From: Gordius sp. MW1
Lineage: Eukaryota; Nematomorpha; Gordioida; Gordea; Gordiidae
Direction: 5' to 3'
Length of the DNA stretch: 64,000 nucleotides
NCBI GenBank assembly: GCA_964036665.1
Contig: OZ038531.1
Coordinates: forward strand, 12,896,168 to 12,960,167
The position numbers and the translations under genes are program-made. How positions within the stretch are numbered: the stretch's first letter is position 1; each line of letters opens with the position of its first letter. Of this stretch, positions 24,369 to 37,694 are shown in pieces. The notes beneath the pieces are model-generated. The model saw only the letters and a program-made list of their open reading frames with translations. It ran no database searches and was not told where the DNA came from.

Positions 24369-24805
24369 AAAATTTTGAGGTCGAAAACAATATTTTTTTT
24401 CATATTCATTCAAAAGGGGGCTGAAAAAATCTTTGAAAGTTAGTAAATATTCTTAGCATTATGTCCTTGTTAGAATCTCGATAAGAATTTTTGCAGGGGG
24501 GAAGTTTTAGATTGCGAAAAATTAAAATTTAAGTGTTGCGTTTAGATTGTTTCAATATCGCTTTTTAAGCGTGTATCCAGTTTTTGTGAAACAAGCTCTA
24601 TGAGAAATTAAAATTTAAGTGTTGCGTTTAGATTGTTTCATTATCGCTTTTAAAGCGTGTCTCCAGTTTTTGTGAAACAAGCTCATGCAATAGTGATTTA
24701 AAGTTAAAAATTTATGATGACTGATCAAAAAAATTTTTTTTTCGGAATTCACCTCTGAAATCGAAAACTTTCATGAGGTGTTTATGGTTGAACAAAAAAA
24801 TTGAA
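24369..24805 (+). repeat. Second copy of the 437-bp extended monomer
   Basis: Same internal partial duplication with the same joint (near 24600) and the same mixed subtypes as the copy at 22911. The two lie 1,458 bp apart and share flanking features such as ctgaaatcgaaaac and catgaggtgtttatgg, so this is a copy of the same rearranged monomer. Confidence 0.85.
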
Positions 24806-25157
24806 AAAATTTTGAGGTCGAAAAAAATATTTTTTTTCATATTCATTCAAAAGGGGGCTGAAAAATCTTTGAAAGTTAGTAAATATTCTTAGCATTATGT
24901 CCTTGTTAGAATCTCGATAAGAATTTTTCCACGGCGGGGAAGTTTTAGATTGCGAGAAATTAAAATTTAAGTGTTGCGTTTAGATTGTTTCAATATCGCT
25001 TTTTAAGCGTCTCTCCAGTTTTTGTGAAACAAGCTCATGCGATAGTGATTTAAAGTTAAAAATTTCTGATGACTGATCAAAAAAATTTTTTTTTCGGAAT
25101 TCACCTCTGATATCGAAAACTTTCATGAGGGGTTTATGGTTGAACAAAAAAATTGAA

Positions 25158-26170
25158 AAAATTTTGAGGTCGAAAAAAATATTTTTTTTCATATTCTTTT
25201 GAAAGGGGGCTGAAAAAATCTTTGAAAGTTAGTAAATATTCTTAGCATTATGTCCTTGTTAGAATCTCGATAAGAATTTTTGCACGGGTGAAGTTTTAGA
25301 CTGAGAGAAATTAAAATTTAAGTGTTTCGTTTAGATTGTTTCAATATAAGCGTGTATCCAGTTTTTGTGAAACAAGCTCATGCGATAGTGATTTAAAGTT
25401 AAAAATTTTTGATGACTGATCAAATTTTTTTTTTCGAAATTCACCTCTGATATAGAAAACTTTCATGAGGGGTTTATGATTGAACAAAAAAATTGAAAAA
25501 ATTTTGAGGTCGAAAAAAATATTTATTTTCATATTCACACAAAAGGGGGCTGACAAAATCTTTGAAAGTTAGTAAATATTCTTAGCATTATGTCCTTGTT
25601 AGAATCCCGATAAGAATTTTTGCACGGGTGAAGTTTTAGACTGAGAGAAATTAAAATTTAAGTGTTTCGTTTAGATTGTTTCAATATCGCTTTTTAAGCG
25701 TGTATCCAGTTTTTGTGAAACAAGCTCATGCGATAGTGATTTAAAGTTAAAAAATTTTGATGACTGATCAAAAATTTTTTTTTCGAAATTTACCTCTGAT
25801 ATCGAAAACCTTCATAAGGGGTTTATGGTTGAACAAAAAAATTGAAAAAATTTTGAGGTCGAAAAAAATATTTTTTTTCATATTCATTCAAAAGGGGGCT
25901 GAAAAAATCTTTGAAAGTTAGTAAATATTCTTAGCATTATGTCCTTGTTAGAATCTCGATAAGAATTTTTGCACGGGTGAAGTTTTACTTGAGAGAAATT
26001 GAAATTTAAGTGTTTCGTTTAGATTGTTTCAATATGGCTTTTTAAGCGTGTATCCAGTTTTTGTGAAACAAGCTCTATGCGATCGTGATTTAAAGTTAAT
26101 AATTTTTGATGATTGATCAAAATTTTTTTTTTCGAAATTCACCTCTGATATCGTGAACAAAAAAATTGAA
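25158..26170 (+). repeat. Trimer block D*-D-L, copy 1
   Basis: Three consecutive distinctive monomers. D* (25158) lacks tcgcttttt, giving ttcaatataagcgtg. D (25498) has aaaaaattttgatgac and gaaatttacctc. L (25847) has ttacttgagagaaattgaaa, atatggcttttt and a deletion that leaves gatatcgtgaac. A P-type monomer precedes the block. The same trio occurs at 47715 and 52412, about 22.5 and 27.3 kb away. Confidence 0.85.
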
Positions 26171-26873
26171 AAAATTTTGAGGTCGAAAAAAATATTTTTT
26201 TTCATATTCATTCAAAAGGGGGCTGAAAAAATCTTTGAAAGTTAGTAAATATTCTTAGCATTATGTCCTTGTTAGAATCTCGATAAGAATTTTTGCAAGG
26301 GTGAAGTTTTAGATTGCGAGAAATTAAAATTTAAGTGTTGCGTTTAGATTGTTTCATTATCGCTTTTAAAGCGTGTCTCCAGTTTTTGTGAAACAAGCTC
26401 ATGCAATAGTGATTTAAAGTTAAAAATTTCTGATGACTGACCAAAAAAAAAAAATTTTCGGAATTCACCTCTGATATCGAAAACTTTCATGAGGGGTTTA
26501 TGGTTGAACAAAAAAATTGAAAAAATTTTGAGGTCGAAAAAAATATTTTTTTTCATATTCATTCAAAAGGGGGCTGAAAATTTTTTTGAAAGTTAGTGAA
26601 TATTCTTAGCATTATGTCCTTGTTAGAATCTCGATAAGAATTTTTCCACGGGGGGGAAGTTTTAGTTTGCGAGAAATTAAAATTTAAGTGTTGCGTTTAG
26701 ATTGTTTCAATATCGCTTTTTAAGCGTCTCTCCAGTTTTAGTGAAACAAGCTCATGCGATAGTGATTTAAAGTTAAAAATTTTTGATGACTGATCAAAAA
26801 TTTTTTTTTCGAAATTCACCTCTGATATCGAAAACTTTCATGAGGGGTTTAATGGTTGAACAAAAAAATTGAA

Positions 26874-28271
26874 AAAATTTTGAGGTCGAAAATAATATTT
26901 TTTTTCATATTCTTTTGAAAGGGAGCTGAAATAATCTTTGAAAGTTAGTAAATATTCTTAGCATTATGTCCTTGTTAGAATCTCGATAAGAATTTTTGCA
27001 CGGGTGAAGTTTTAGTCTGAGAGAAATTAAAATTTAAGTGTTTCGTTTAGATTGTTTCAATATCGCTTTTTAAGCGTGTATCCAGTTTTTGTGAAACAAG
27101 CTCATGCGATAATGATTTAAAGTTAAAAATTTTTGATGATTGATCAAAAATTTTTTTTTTTCGGAATTCACCTCTGTTATCGAAAACTTTCATGAGGGGT
27201 TTATGGTTGAACAAAAAAATTGAAAAAATTTTGAGGTCGAAAAAAATATTTTTTTTCATATTCATTCAAAGGGGCTGAAAAAATCTTTGAAAGTTAGTAA
27301 ATATTCTTAGCATTATGTCCTTGTTAGAATCTCGATAAGAATTTTTGCACGGGTGAAGTTTTAGACTGAGAGAAATTAAAATTTAAGTGTTTCGTTTAGA
27401 TTGTTTCAATATCGCTTTTTAAGCGTGTATCCTGTTTTTGTGAAACAAGCTCATGCGATAGTGATTTAAAGTTAAAAATTTTTGATGACTGATCAAAAAT
27501 TTTTTTTTCGAAATTCACCTCTGATATCGAAAACTTTCATGAGGGGTTTATGGTTGAACAAAAAAATTGAAAAAATTTTGAGGTCGAAAATAATATTTTT
27601 TTTCATATTCTTTTGAAAGGGAGCTGAAATAATCTTTGAAAGTTAGTAAATATTCTTAGCATTATGTCCTTGTTAGAATCTCGATAAGAATTTTTGCACG
27701 GGTGAAGTTTTAGTCTGAGAGAAATTAAAATTTAAGTGTTTCGTTTAGATTGTTTCAATATCGCTTTTTAAGCGTGTATCCAGTTTTTGTGAAACAAGCT
27801 CATGCGATAATGATTTAAAGTTAAAAATTTTTGATGATTGATCAAAAATTTTTTTTTTTCGGAATTCACCTCTGTTATCGAAAACTTTCATGAGGGGTTT
27901 ATGGTTGAACAAAAAAATTGAAAAAATTTTGAGGTCGAAAAAAATATTTTTTTTCATATTCATTCAAAGGGGCTGAAAAAATCTTTGAAAGTTAGTAAAT
28001 ATTCTTAGCATTATGTCCTTGTTAGAGTCTCGATAAGAATTTTTGCACGGGTGAAGTTTTAGACTGAGAGAAATTAAAATTTAAGTGTTGCGTTTAGATT
28101 GTTTCAATATCGCTTTTTAAGCGTGTCTCCAGTTTTTGTGAAACAAGCTCATGCGATAGTGATTTAAAGTTAAAAATTTCTGATGACTGACCAAAAAAAA
28201 ATTTTTTTCGGAATTCACCTCTGATATCGAAAACTTTCATGAGGGGTTTATGGTTGAACAAAAAAATTGAA
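26874..28271 (+). repeat. Tandem S-D dimer, two copies of ~698 bp
   Basis: The first monomer of each pair (26874 and 27572) shares rare variants: aaataatattttt, gaaagggagctgaaataatc, agtctgag, gcgataatgattt and cctctgttatcg. The second monomers (27225 and 27923) share cattcaaaggggctg but differ in their 3' halves (tttcg and GATC against ttgcg and GACC). The exact repeat therefore covers about one and a third monomers before subtype switching. Confidence 0.82.
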
Positions 28272-31200
28272 AAAATTTTGAGGTCGAAAAAAATATTTTT
28301 TTTCATATTCTTTTGAAAGGGGGCTGAAAAAATCTTTGAAAGTTAGTAAATATTCTTAGCATTATGTCCTTGTTAGAATCTCGATAAGAATTTTTTACGG
28401 AGGGGGAAGTTTTAGTTTGCGAGAAATTAAAATTTAAGTGTTGCGTTTAGATTGTTTCAATATCGCTTTTTAAGCGTGTATCCAGTTTTTGTGAAACAAA
28501 CTCATGCGATAGTGATTTAAAGTTAAAAATTTTTGATGACTGATCAAAAATTTTTTTTTCGAAATTCACCTCTGATATCGAAAACTTTCATGAGGGGTTT
28601 ATGGTTGAACAAAAAAATTGAAAAAATTTTGAGGTCGAAAAAAATATTTTTTTTCATATTCATTCAAAAGGGGGCTGAAAAAATCTTTGAAAGTTAGTAA
28701 ATATTCTTAGCATTATGTCCTTGTTAGAATCTCGATAAAGAATTTTTGCACGGGTGAAGTTTTAGATTGAGAGAAATTAAAATTTATGTGTTGCGTTTAG
28801 ATTGTTTCAATATCGCTTTTTAAGCGTGTCTCCAGTTTTGTGAAACAAGCTCATGCGATCGTGATTTAAAGTTAAAAATTTCTGATGAATGACCAAAAAA
28901 AAAAATTTTCGGAATTCACCTCTGATATCGAAAACTTTTATGAGGAGTTTATGGTTGAACAAAAAAATTGAAAAAATTTTGAGGTCGAAAAAAATATTTT
29001 TTTTCATATTCTTTTGAAAGGGGGCTGAAAAAATCTTTGAAAGTTAGTAAATATTCTTAGCATTATGTCCTTGTTAGAATCTCGATAAGAATTTTTGCAG
29101 GGGGGAAGTTTTAGATTGCGAAAAATTAAAATTTAAGTGTTGCGTTTAGATTGTTTCTCGCTTTTTAAGCGTGTATCCAGTTTTTGTGAAACAAGCTCTA
29201 TGCGATCGTGATTTAAAGTTAATAATTTTTGATGACTAATCAAAATTTTTTTTTCGAAATTCACCTCTGATATCGAAAACTTTCATGAGGGGTTATGGTT
29301 GAACAAAAAAATTGAAAAAATTTTGAGGTAGAAAAAAATATTTTTTTTCATATTCATTCAAAAGGGGGCTGAAAAAATCTTTGAAAGTTAGTAAATATTC
29401 TTAGCATTATGTCCTTGTTACAATCTCGATAAAGAATTTTTGCACGGGTGAAGTTTTAGATTGAGAGAAATTAAAATTTACGTGTTGCGTTTAGATTGTT
29501 TCAATATCCCTTTTTAAGCGTGTCTCCAGTTTTGTGAAACAAGCTCATGCGATCGTGATTTAAAGTTAAAAATTTCTGATGACTGATCAAAAAATTTTTT
29601 TTTCCGGAATTCACCTCTGATATCGAAAACTTTCATGACGGGTTTATGGTTGAACAAAAAAATTGAAAAATATTGAGGTCGAAAAAAATATTTTTTTTCA
29701 TATTCTTTTGAAAGGGGGCTGAAAAAATCTTTGAAAGTTAGTAAATATTCTTAGCATTATGTCCTTGTTAGAGTCTCGATAAGAATTTTTGCACGGGTGA
29801 AGTTTTAGACTGAGAGAAATTAAAATTTAAGTGTTTCGTTTAGATTGTTTCAATATCGCTTTTTAAGCGTGTATCCAGTTTTTGTGAAACAAGCTCATGC
29901 GATAGTGATTTAAAGTTAAAAATTTTTGATGACTGATCAAAAAATTTTTTTTTCGGAATTCACCTCTGATATCGAAAACTTTCATGAGGGGTTTATGGTT
30001 GAACAAAAAAATTGAAAAAATTTTGAGGTCGAAAAAAATATTTTTTTTCATATTCATTCAAAGGGGCTGAAAAAATCTTTGAAAGTTAGAGCATTATGTC
30101 CTTGTTAGAATCTCGATAAGAATTTTTGCACGGGTGAAGTTTTAGACTGAGAGAAATTAAAATTTAAGTGTTGCGTTTAGATTGTTTCAATATCGCTTTT
30201 TAAGCGTGTCTCCAGTTTTTGTGAAACAAGCTCATGCGATAGTGATTTAAAGTTAAAAATTTCTGATGACTGACCAAAAAAAAAATTTTTTCGGAATTCA
30301 CCTCTGATATCGAAAACTTTCATGAGGGGGTTATGGTTGAACAAAAAAATTGAAAAAATTTTGAGGTCGAAAAAAATATTTTTTTTCATATTCATTCAAA
30401 AGGGGGCTGAAAAAATCTTTGAAAGTTAGTAAATATTCTTAGCATTATGTCCTTGTTAAAATCTCGATAAGAATTTTTCCACGGGGGGGAAGTTTTAGTT
30501 TGCGAGAAATTAAAATTTAAGTGTTGCGTTTAGATTGTTTCAATATCCCTTTTTAAGCGTGTATCCAGTTTTTGTGAAACAAGCTCTATGCAATAGTGAT
30601 TTAAAGTTAAAAATTTCTGATGACTGATCAAAAAATTTTTTTTTCCGGAATTCACCTCTGATATCGAAAACTTTCATGAGGGGTTTATGGTTGAACAAAA
30701 AAATTGAAAAATATTGAGGTCGAAAAAAATATTTTTTTTCATATTCTTTTGAAAGGGGGCTGAAAAAATCTTTGAAAGTTAGTAAATATTCTTAGCATTA
30801 TGTCCTTGTTAGAGTCTCGATAAGAATTTTTGCACGGGTGAAGTTTTAGACTGAGAGAAATTAAAATTTAAGTGTTTCGTTTAGATTGTTTCAATATCGC
30901 TTTTTAAGCGTGTATCCAGTTTTTGTGAAACAAGCTCATGCGATAGTGATTTAAAGTTAAAAATTTTTGATGACTGATCAAAAAAATTTTTTTTCGGAAT
31001 TCACCTCTGATATCGAAAACTTTCATGAGGGGTTTATGGTTGAACAAAAAAATTGAAAAAATTTTGAGGTCGAAAAAAATATTTTTTTTCATATTCATTC
31101 AAAGGGGCTGAAAAAATCTTTGAAAGTTAGTAAATATTCTTAGCATTATGTCCTTGTTAGAATCTCGATAAGAATTTTTGCACGGGTGAAGTTTTAGACT

Positions 31201-31755
31201 GAGAGAAATTAAAATTTACGTGTTGCGTTTAGATTGTTTCAATATCCCTTTTTAAGCGTGTATCCAGTTTTTGTGAAACAAGCTCATGCGATAGTGATTT
31301 AAAGTTAAAAATTTTTGATGACTGATCAAAAAATTTTTTATTGAAATTCACCTCTGATATCGAAAACTTTCATGAGGGGTTTATGGTTGAACAAAAAAAT
31401 TGAAAAAATTTTGAGGTCGAAAAAAATATTTTTTTTCATATTCATTCAAGATGGGGCTGAAAAAATATTTGAAAGTTAGTAAATATTCTTAGCATTATGT
31501 CCTTGTTACAATCTCGATAAAGAATTTTTGCACGGGTGAAGTTTTAGATTGAGAGAAATTAAAATTTACGTGTTGCGTTTAGATTGTTTCAATATCCCTT
31601 TTTAAGCGTGTATCCAGTTTTTGTGAAACAAGCTCTATGCAATAGTGATTTAAAATTAATAATCTGATGACTGACCAAAAAAAAATTTTTTTCGGAAGTC
31701 ACCTCTGATATCGAAAACTTTCATGAGGGGGTTATGGTTGAACAAAAAAATTGAA

Positions 31756-34730
31756 AAAATTTTGAGGTCGAAAAAAATATTTTTTTTCATATTCATTCAA
31801 AAGGGGGCTTAAAAAATCTTTAAAAGTTAGTAAATATTCTTAGCATTATGTCCTTGTTAAAATCTCGATAAGAATTTTTCCACGGGGGGGAAGTTTTAGT
31901 TTGCGAGAAATTAAAATTTAAGTGTTGCGTTTAGATTGTTTCAATATCGCTTTTTAAGCGTCTCTCCAGTTTTTGTGAAACAAGCTCATGCGATAGTGAT
32001 TTAAAGTTAAAAATTTTTAATGACTGATCAAAAATTTTTTTTTCGAAATTCACCTCTGATATCGAAAACTTTCATGAGGGGTTATGGTTGAACAAAAAAA
32101 TTGAAAAAATTTTGAGGTCGAAAAAAATATTTTTTTTCATATTCATTCAAAGGGGCTGAAAAAATCTTTGAAAGTTAGTAAATATTCTTAGCATTATGTC
32201 CTTGTTAGAATCTCGATAAGAATTTTTGCACGGGTGAAGTTTTAGACTGAGAGAAATTAAAATTTAAGTGTTTCGTTTAGATTGTTTCAATATCGCTTTT
32301 TAAGCGTGTATCCAGTTTTTGTGAAACAAGCTCATGCGATAGTGATTTAAAGTTAAAAATTTTTGATGACTGATCAAAAAATTTTTTATTGAAATTCACC
32401 TCTGATATCGAAAACTTTCATGAGGGGTTTATGGTTGAACAAAAAAATTGAAAAAATTTTGAGGTCGAAAAAAATTTTTTTTTTTATATTCATTCAAAAT
32501 GGGGGTGAAAAAATATTTGAAAGTTAGTAAATATTCTTAGCATTATGTCCTTGTTACAATCTCGATAAAGAATTTTTGCACGGGTGAAGTTTTAGATTGA
32601 GAGAAATTAAAATTTACGTGTTGCGTTTAGATTGTTTCAATATCCCTTTTTAAGCGTGTATCCAGTTTTTGTGAAACAAGCTCTATGCAATAGTGATTTA
32701 AAGTTAAAAACTGATGACTGATCAAAAAATTTTTTTTTTCGGAATTCACCTCTGATATCGAAAACTTTCATGAGGGGTTTATGGTTGAAGAAAAAAATTG
32801 AAAAAATTTTGAGGTCGAAAAAAATATTTTTTTTCATATTCTTTTGAAAGGGGGCTGAAAAAATCTTTGAAAGTTAGTAAATATTCTTAGCATTATGTCC
32901 TTGTTAGAATCTCGATAAGAATTTTTGCACGGGTGAAGTTTTAGACTGACAGAAATTAAAATTTAAGTGTTTCGTTTAGATTGTTTCAATATCGCTTTTT
33001 AAGCGTGTATCCAGTTTTTGTGAAACAAGCTCATGCGATAGTGATTTAAAGTTAAAAATTTTTGATGACTGATCAAAAAAATTTTTTTCGAAATTCACCT
33101 CTGATATCGAAAACTTTCATGAAGGGTTTATGGTTGAACAAAAAAATTAAAAAAATTTTGAGGTCGAAAAAAAATCTTTTTTTCATATTCATTCAAAAGG
33201 GGCTGAAAAAATCTTTGAAAGTTAGTAAATATTCTTAGCATTATGTCCTTGTTAGAATCTCGATAAGAATTTTTGCACGGGTGAAGTTTTAGACTGAGAG
33301 AAATTAAAATTTAAGTGTTTCGTTTAGATTGTTTCAATATCGCTTTTAAGCGTGTATCCAGTTTTTGTGAAACAAGCTCATGCGATCGTGATTTAAAGTT
33401 AAAAATTTCTGATGACTGATCAAAAAATTTTTTTTTCGGAATTCACCTCTGATATCGAAAACTTTCATGAGGGGTTTATGGTTGAACAAAAAAATTGAAA
33501 AAATTTTGAGGTCGAAAAAAATATTTTTTTTCATATTCATTCAAAAAGGGGCTGAAAAAATCTTTGAAAGTTAGTAAATATTCTTAGCATTATGTCCTTG
33601 TTAAAATCTCGATAAGAATTTTTCCACGGGGGGGAAGTTTTAGATTGCGAGAAATTAAAATTTAAGTGTTGCGTTTAGATTGTTTCAATATCGCTTTTTA
33701 AGCGTGTCTCCAGTTTTTGTGAAACAAGCTCATGCGATAGTGATTTAAAGTTAAAAATTTCTGATGACTGACCAAAAAAAAAATTTTTTCGGAATTCACC
33801 TCTGATATCGAAAACTTTCATGAGGGGTTTATGGTTGAACAAAAAAATTGAAAAAATTTTGAGGTCGAAAAAAATTTTTTTTTTTCATATTCATTCAAAA
33901 GGGGGCTGAAAAAATCTTTGAAAGTTAGTAAATATTCTTAGCATTATGTCCTTGTTAGAATCTCGATAAGAATTTTTGCAGGGGGGAAGTTTTAGATTGC
34001 GAAAAATTAAAATTTAAGTGTTGCGTTTAGATTGTTTCTCGCTTTTTAAGCGTGTATCCAGTTTTTGTGAAACAAGCTCTATGCGATCGTGATTTAAAGT
34101 TAATAATTTTTGATGACTAATCAAAATTTTTTTTTCGAAATTCACCTCTGATATCGCAAACTGTCATGAGCTGTTTATGGTTGAACAAAAAAATTGAAAA
34201 AATTTTGAGGTCGAAAAAAATATTTTTTTTCATAAACATTCAAAAGGGGGCTGAAAAAATCTTTGAAAGTTAGTAAATATTCTTAGCATTATGTCCTTGT
34301 TAGAATCTCGATAAGAATTTTTGCAAGGGTGAAGTTTTAGATTGCGAGAAATTAAAATTTAAGTGTTGCGTTTAGATTGTTTCATTTTCGCTTTTAAAGC
34401 CTGTCTCCAGTTTTTGTGAAACAAGCTCATGCAATAGTGATTTAAAGTTAAAAATTTCTGATGACTGACCAAAAAAAAAAATTTTTCGGAATTCACCTCT
34501 GATATCGAAAACTTTCATGAGGGGTTTATGGTTGAACAAAAAAATTGAAAAAATTTTAAGGTCGAAAAAAATATTTTTTTTCATATTCTTTTGAAAGGGG
34601 GCTGAAAAAATCTTTGAAAGTTAGTAAATATTCTTAGCATTATGTCCTTGTTAGAATCTCGATAAGAATTTTTGCAGGGGGGAAGTTTTAGATTGCGAAA
34701 AATTAAAATTTAAGTGTTGCGTTTAGATTG
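31756..34730 (+). repeat. ~3 kb duplication, left copy
   Basis: The monomer series P-D-K-D-D-P-G-Q-G beginning here reappears at 39798 at an offset of about 8,042-8,045 bp. Shared rare variants include aaaatctcg in the first P, attttttattgaaattc, agactgacag, a cgaaaaaaaatctttt tract, tttctcgctttttaag lacking aatat, and cataaacattc. Similarity ends near 34730, where this copy has tttctcgc and the other has tttcaatatcgc. Confidence 0.8.
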
Positions 34731-35593
34731 TTTCTCGCTTTTTAAGCGTGTATCCAGTTTTTGTGAAACAAGCTCTATGCGATCGTGATTTAAAGTTAAT
34801 AATTTTTGATGACTAATCAAAATTTTTTTTTCGAAATTCACCTCTGATATCGAAAACTTTCATGAGGGGTTATGGTTGAACAAAAAAATTGAAAAAATTT
34901 TGAGGTAGAAAAAAATATTTTTTTTCATATTCATTCAAAAGGGGGCTGAAAAAATCTTTGAAAGTTAGTAAATATTCTTAGCATTATGTCCTTGTTAGAA
35001 TCTCGATAAAGAATTTTTGCACGGGTGAAGTTTTAGATTGAGAGAAATTAAAATTTATGTGTTGCGTTTAGATTGTTTCAGTATCGCTTCTTAAGCGTGT
35101 CTCCAGTTTTGTGAAACAAGCTCATGCGATCGTGATTTAAAGTTAAAAATTTCTGATGACTGATCAAAAAATTTTTTTTTTCCGGAATTCACCTCTGATA
35201 TCGAAAACTTTCATGACGGGTTTATGGTTGAACAAAAAAATTGAAAAATATTGAGGTCGAAAAAAATATTTTTTTTCATATTCTTTTGAAAGGGGGCTGA
35301 AAAAATCTTTGAAAGTTAGTAAATATTCTTAGCATTATGTCCTTGTTAGAGTCTCGATAAGAATTTTTGCACGGGTGAAGTTTTAGACTGAGAGAAATTA
35401 AAATTTAAGTGTTTCGTTTAGATTGTTTCAATATCGCTTTTTAAGCGTGTATCCAGTTTTTGTGAAACAAGCTCATGCGATAGTGATTTAAAGTTAAAAA
35501 TTTTTGATGACTGATCAAAAAATTTTTTATTGAAATTCACCTCTGATATCGAAAACTTTCATGAGGGGTTTATGGTTGAACAAAAAAATTGAA

Positions 35594-37694
35594 AAAATTT
35601 TGAGGTCGAAAAAAATATTTTTTTTCATATTCATTCAAAATGGGGCTGAAAAAATCTTTGAAAGTTAGTAAATATTCTTAGCATTATGTCCTTGTTACAA
35701 TCTCGATAAAGAATTTTTGCACGGGTGAAGTTTTAGATTGAGAGAAATTAAAATTTACGTGTTGCGTTTAGATTGTTTCAATATCCCTTTTTAAGCGTGT
35801 ATCCAGTTTTTGTGAAACAAGCTCTATGCAATAGTGATTTAAAGTTAAAAATTTCTGATGACTGATCAAAAAAATTTTTTTTTCGGAATTCACCTCTGAT
35901 ATCGAAAACTTTCATGAGGGGTTTATGGTTGAAGAAAAAAATTGAAAAAATTTTGAGGTCGAAAAAAATATTTTTTTTCATATTCTTTTAAAAGGGGGCT
36001 GAAAAAATCTTTGAAAGTTAGTAAATATTCTTAGCATTATGTCCTTGTTAGAATCTCGATAAGAATTTTTGCACGGGTGAAGTTTTAGACTGAGAGAAAT
36101 TAAAATTTAAGTGTTGCGTTTAGATTGTTTCAATATCGCTTTTTAAGCGTGTCTCCAGTTTTTGTGAAACAAGCTCATGCGATAGTGATTTAAAGTTAAA
36201 AATTTCTGATGACTGACCAAAAAAAAAATTTTTTCGGAATTCACCTCTGATATCGAAAACTTTCATGAGGGGGTTATGGTTTAACAAAAAAATTGAAAAA
36301 ATTTTGAGGTCGAAAAAAATATTTTTTTTCATATTCATTCAAAAGGGGGCTGAAAAAATCTTTGAAAGTTAGTAAATATTCTTAGCATTATGTCCTTGTT
36401 AGAATCTCGATAAGAATTTTTCCACGGGGGGGAAGTTTTAGTTTGCGAGAAATTAAAATTTAAGTGTTGCGTTTAGATTGTTTCAATATCGCTTTTTAAG
36501 CGTCTCTCCAGTTTTTGTGAAACAAGCTCATGCGATAGTGATTTAAAGTTAAAAATTTTTAATGACTGATCAAAAATTTTTTTTTCGAAATTCACCTCTG
36601 ATATCGAAAACTTTCATGAGGGGTTATGGTTGAACAAAAAAATTGAAAAAATTTTGAGGTAGAAAAAAATATTTTTTTTCATATTCATTCAAAAGGGGGC
36701 TGAAAAAATCTTTGAAAGTTAGTAAATATTCTTAGCATTATGTCCTTGTTAGAATCTCGATAAAGAGTTTTTGCACGGGTGAAGTTTTAGATTGAGAGAA
36801 ATTAAAATTTATGTGTTGCGTTTAGATTGTTTCAATATCGCTTCTTAAGCGTGTCTCCAGTTTTGTGAAACAAGCTCATGCGATCGTGATTTAAAGTTAA
36901 AAATTTCTGATGACTGATCAAAAAATTTTTTTTTCCGGAATTCACCTCTGATATCGAAAACTTTCATGACGGGTTTATGGTTGAACAAAAAAATTGAAAA
37001 ATATTGAGGTCGAAAAAAATATTTTTTTTCATATTCTTTTGAAAGGGGGCTGAAAAAATCTTTGAAAGTTAGTAAATATTCTTAGCATTATGTCCTTGTT
37101 AGAGTCTCGATAAGAATTTTTGCACGGGTGAAGTTTTAGACTGAGAGAAATTAAAATTTAAGTGTTTCGTTTAGATTGTTTCAATATCGCTTTTTAAGCG
37201 TGTATCCAGTTTTTGTGAAACAAGCTCATGCGATAGTGATTTAAAGTTAAAAATTTTTGATGACTGATCAAAAAATTTTTTTTTCGGAATTCACCTCTGA
37301 TATCGAAAACTTTCATGAGGGGTTTATGGTTGAACAAAAAAATTGAAAAAATTTTGAGGTCGAAAAAAATATTTTTTTTCATATTCATTCAAAGGGGCTG
37401 AAAAAATCTTTGAAAGTTAGTAAATATTCTTAGCATTATGTCCTTGTTAGAATCTCGATAAGAATTTTTGCACGGGTGAAGTTTTAGACTGAGAGAAATT
37501 AAAATTTAAGTGTTGCGTTTAGATTGTTTCAATATCGCTTTTTAAGCGTGTCTCCAGTTTTTGTGAAACAAGCTCATGCGATAGTGATTTAAAGTTAAAA
37601 ATTTTTGATGACTGATCATAAAATTTTTTATTGAAATTCACCTCTGATATCGAAAACTTTCATGAGGGGTTTATGGTTGAACAAAAAAATTGAA
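35594..37694 (+). repeat. Higher-order repeat 2, copy 1 (K-D-P-A-D'-D)
   Basis: Six-monomer unit of 2101 bp. Markers in order are ttacaatctcg with caatatccctttt (K), agactgag (D), the G-rich P, an A with cgcttcttaag and catgacgggttt, D' with gagtctcg after an aaaaatattgagg start, and D after cattcaaaggggctg. The same order with the same markers starts again at 37695. The upstream monomer near 35240 already resembles D', so the repeat family extends slightly to the left. Confidence 0.85.

Larger units (their letters stand above)
17651..25157 (+). repeat. Region II: irregular mosaic of family A subtypes
   Basis: P, A, R, G, Q and short monomers alternate without a clear higher-order period. 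Local oddities include gatgatgtccttg near 18890, gatatcgcaaactgtcaggg near 18750, tttttttttttttatatt near 20225 and a twice-deleted monomer at 21570-21856. C-like monomers with gtgtggtcgttt lie near 20.0 and 21.4 kb and sit in similar surroundings, suggesting a local duplication of about 1.37 kb. Nothing other than satellite A is present. Confidence 0.75.
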
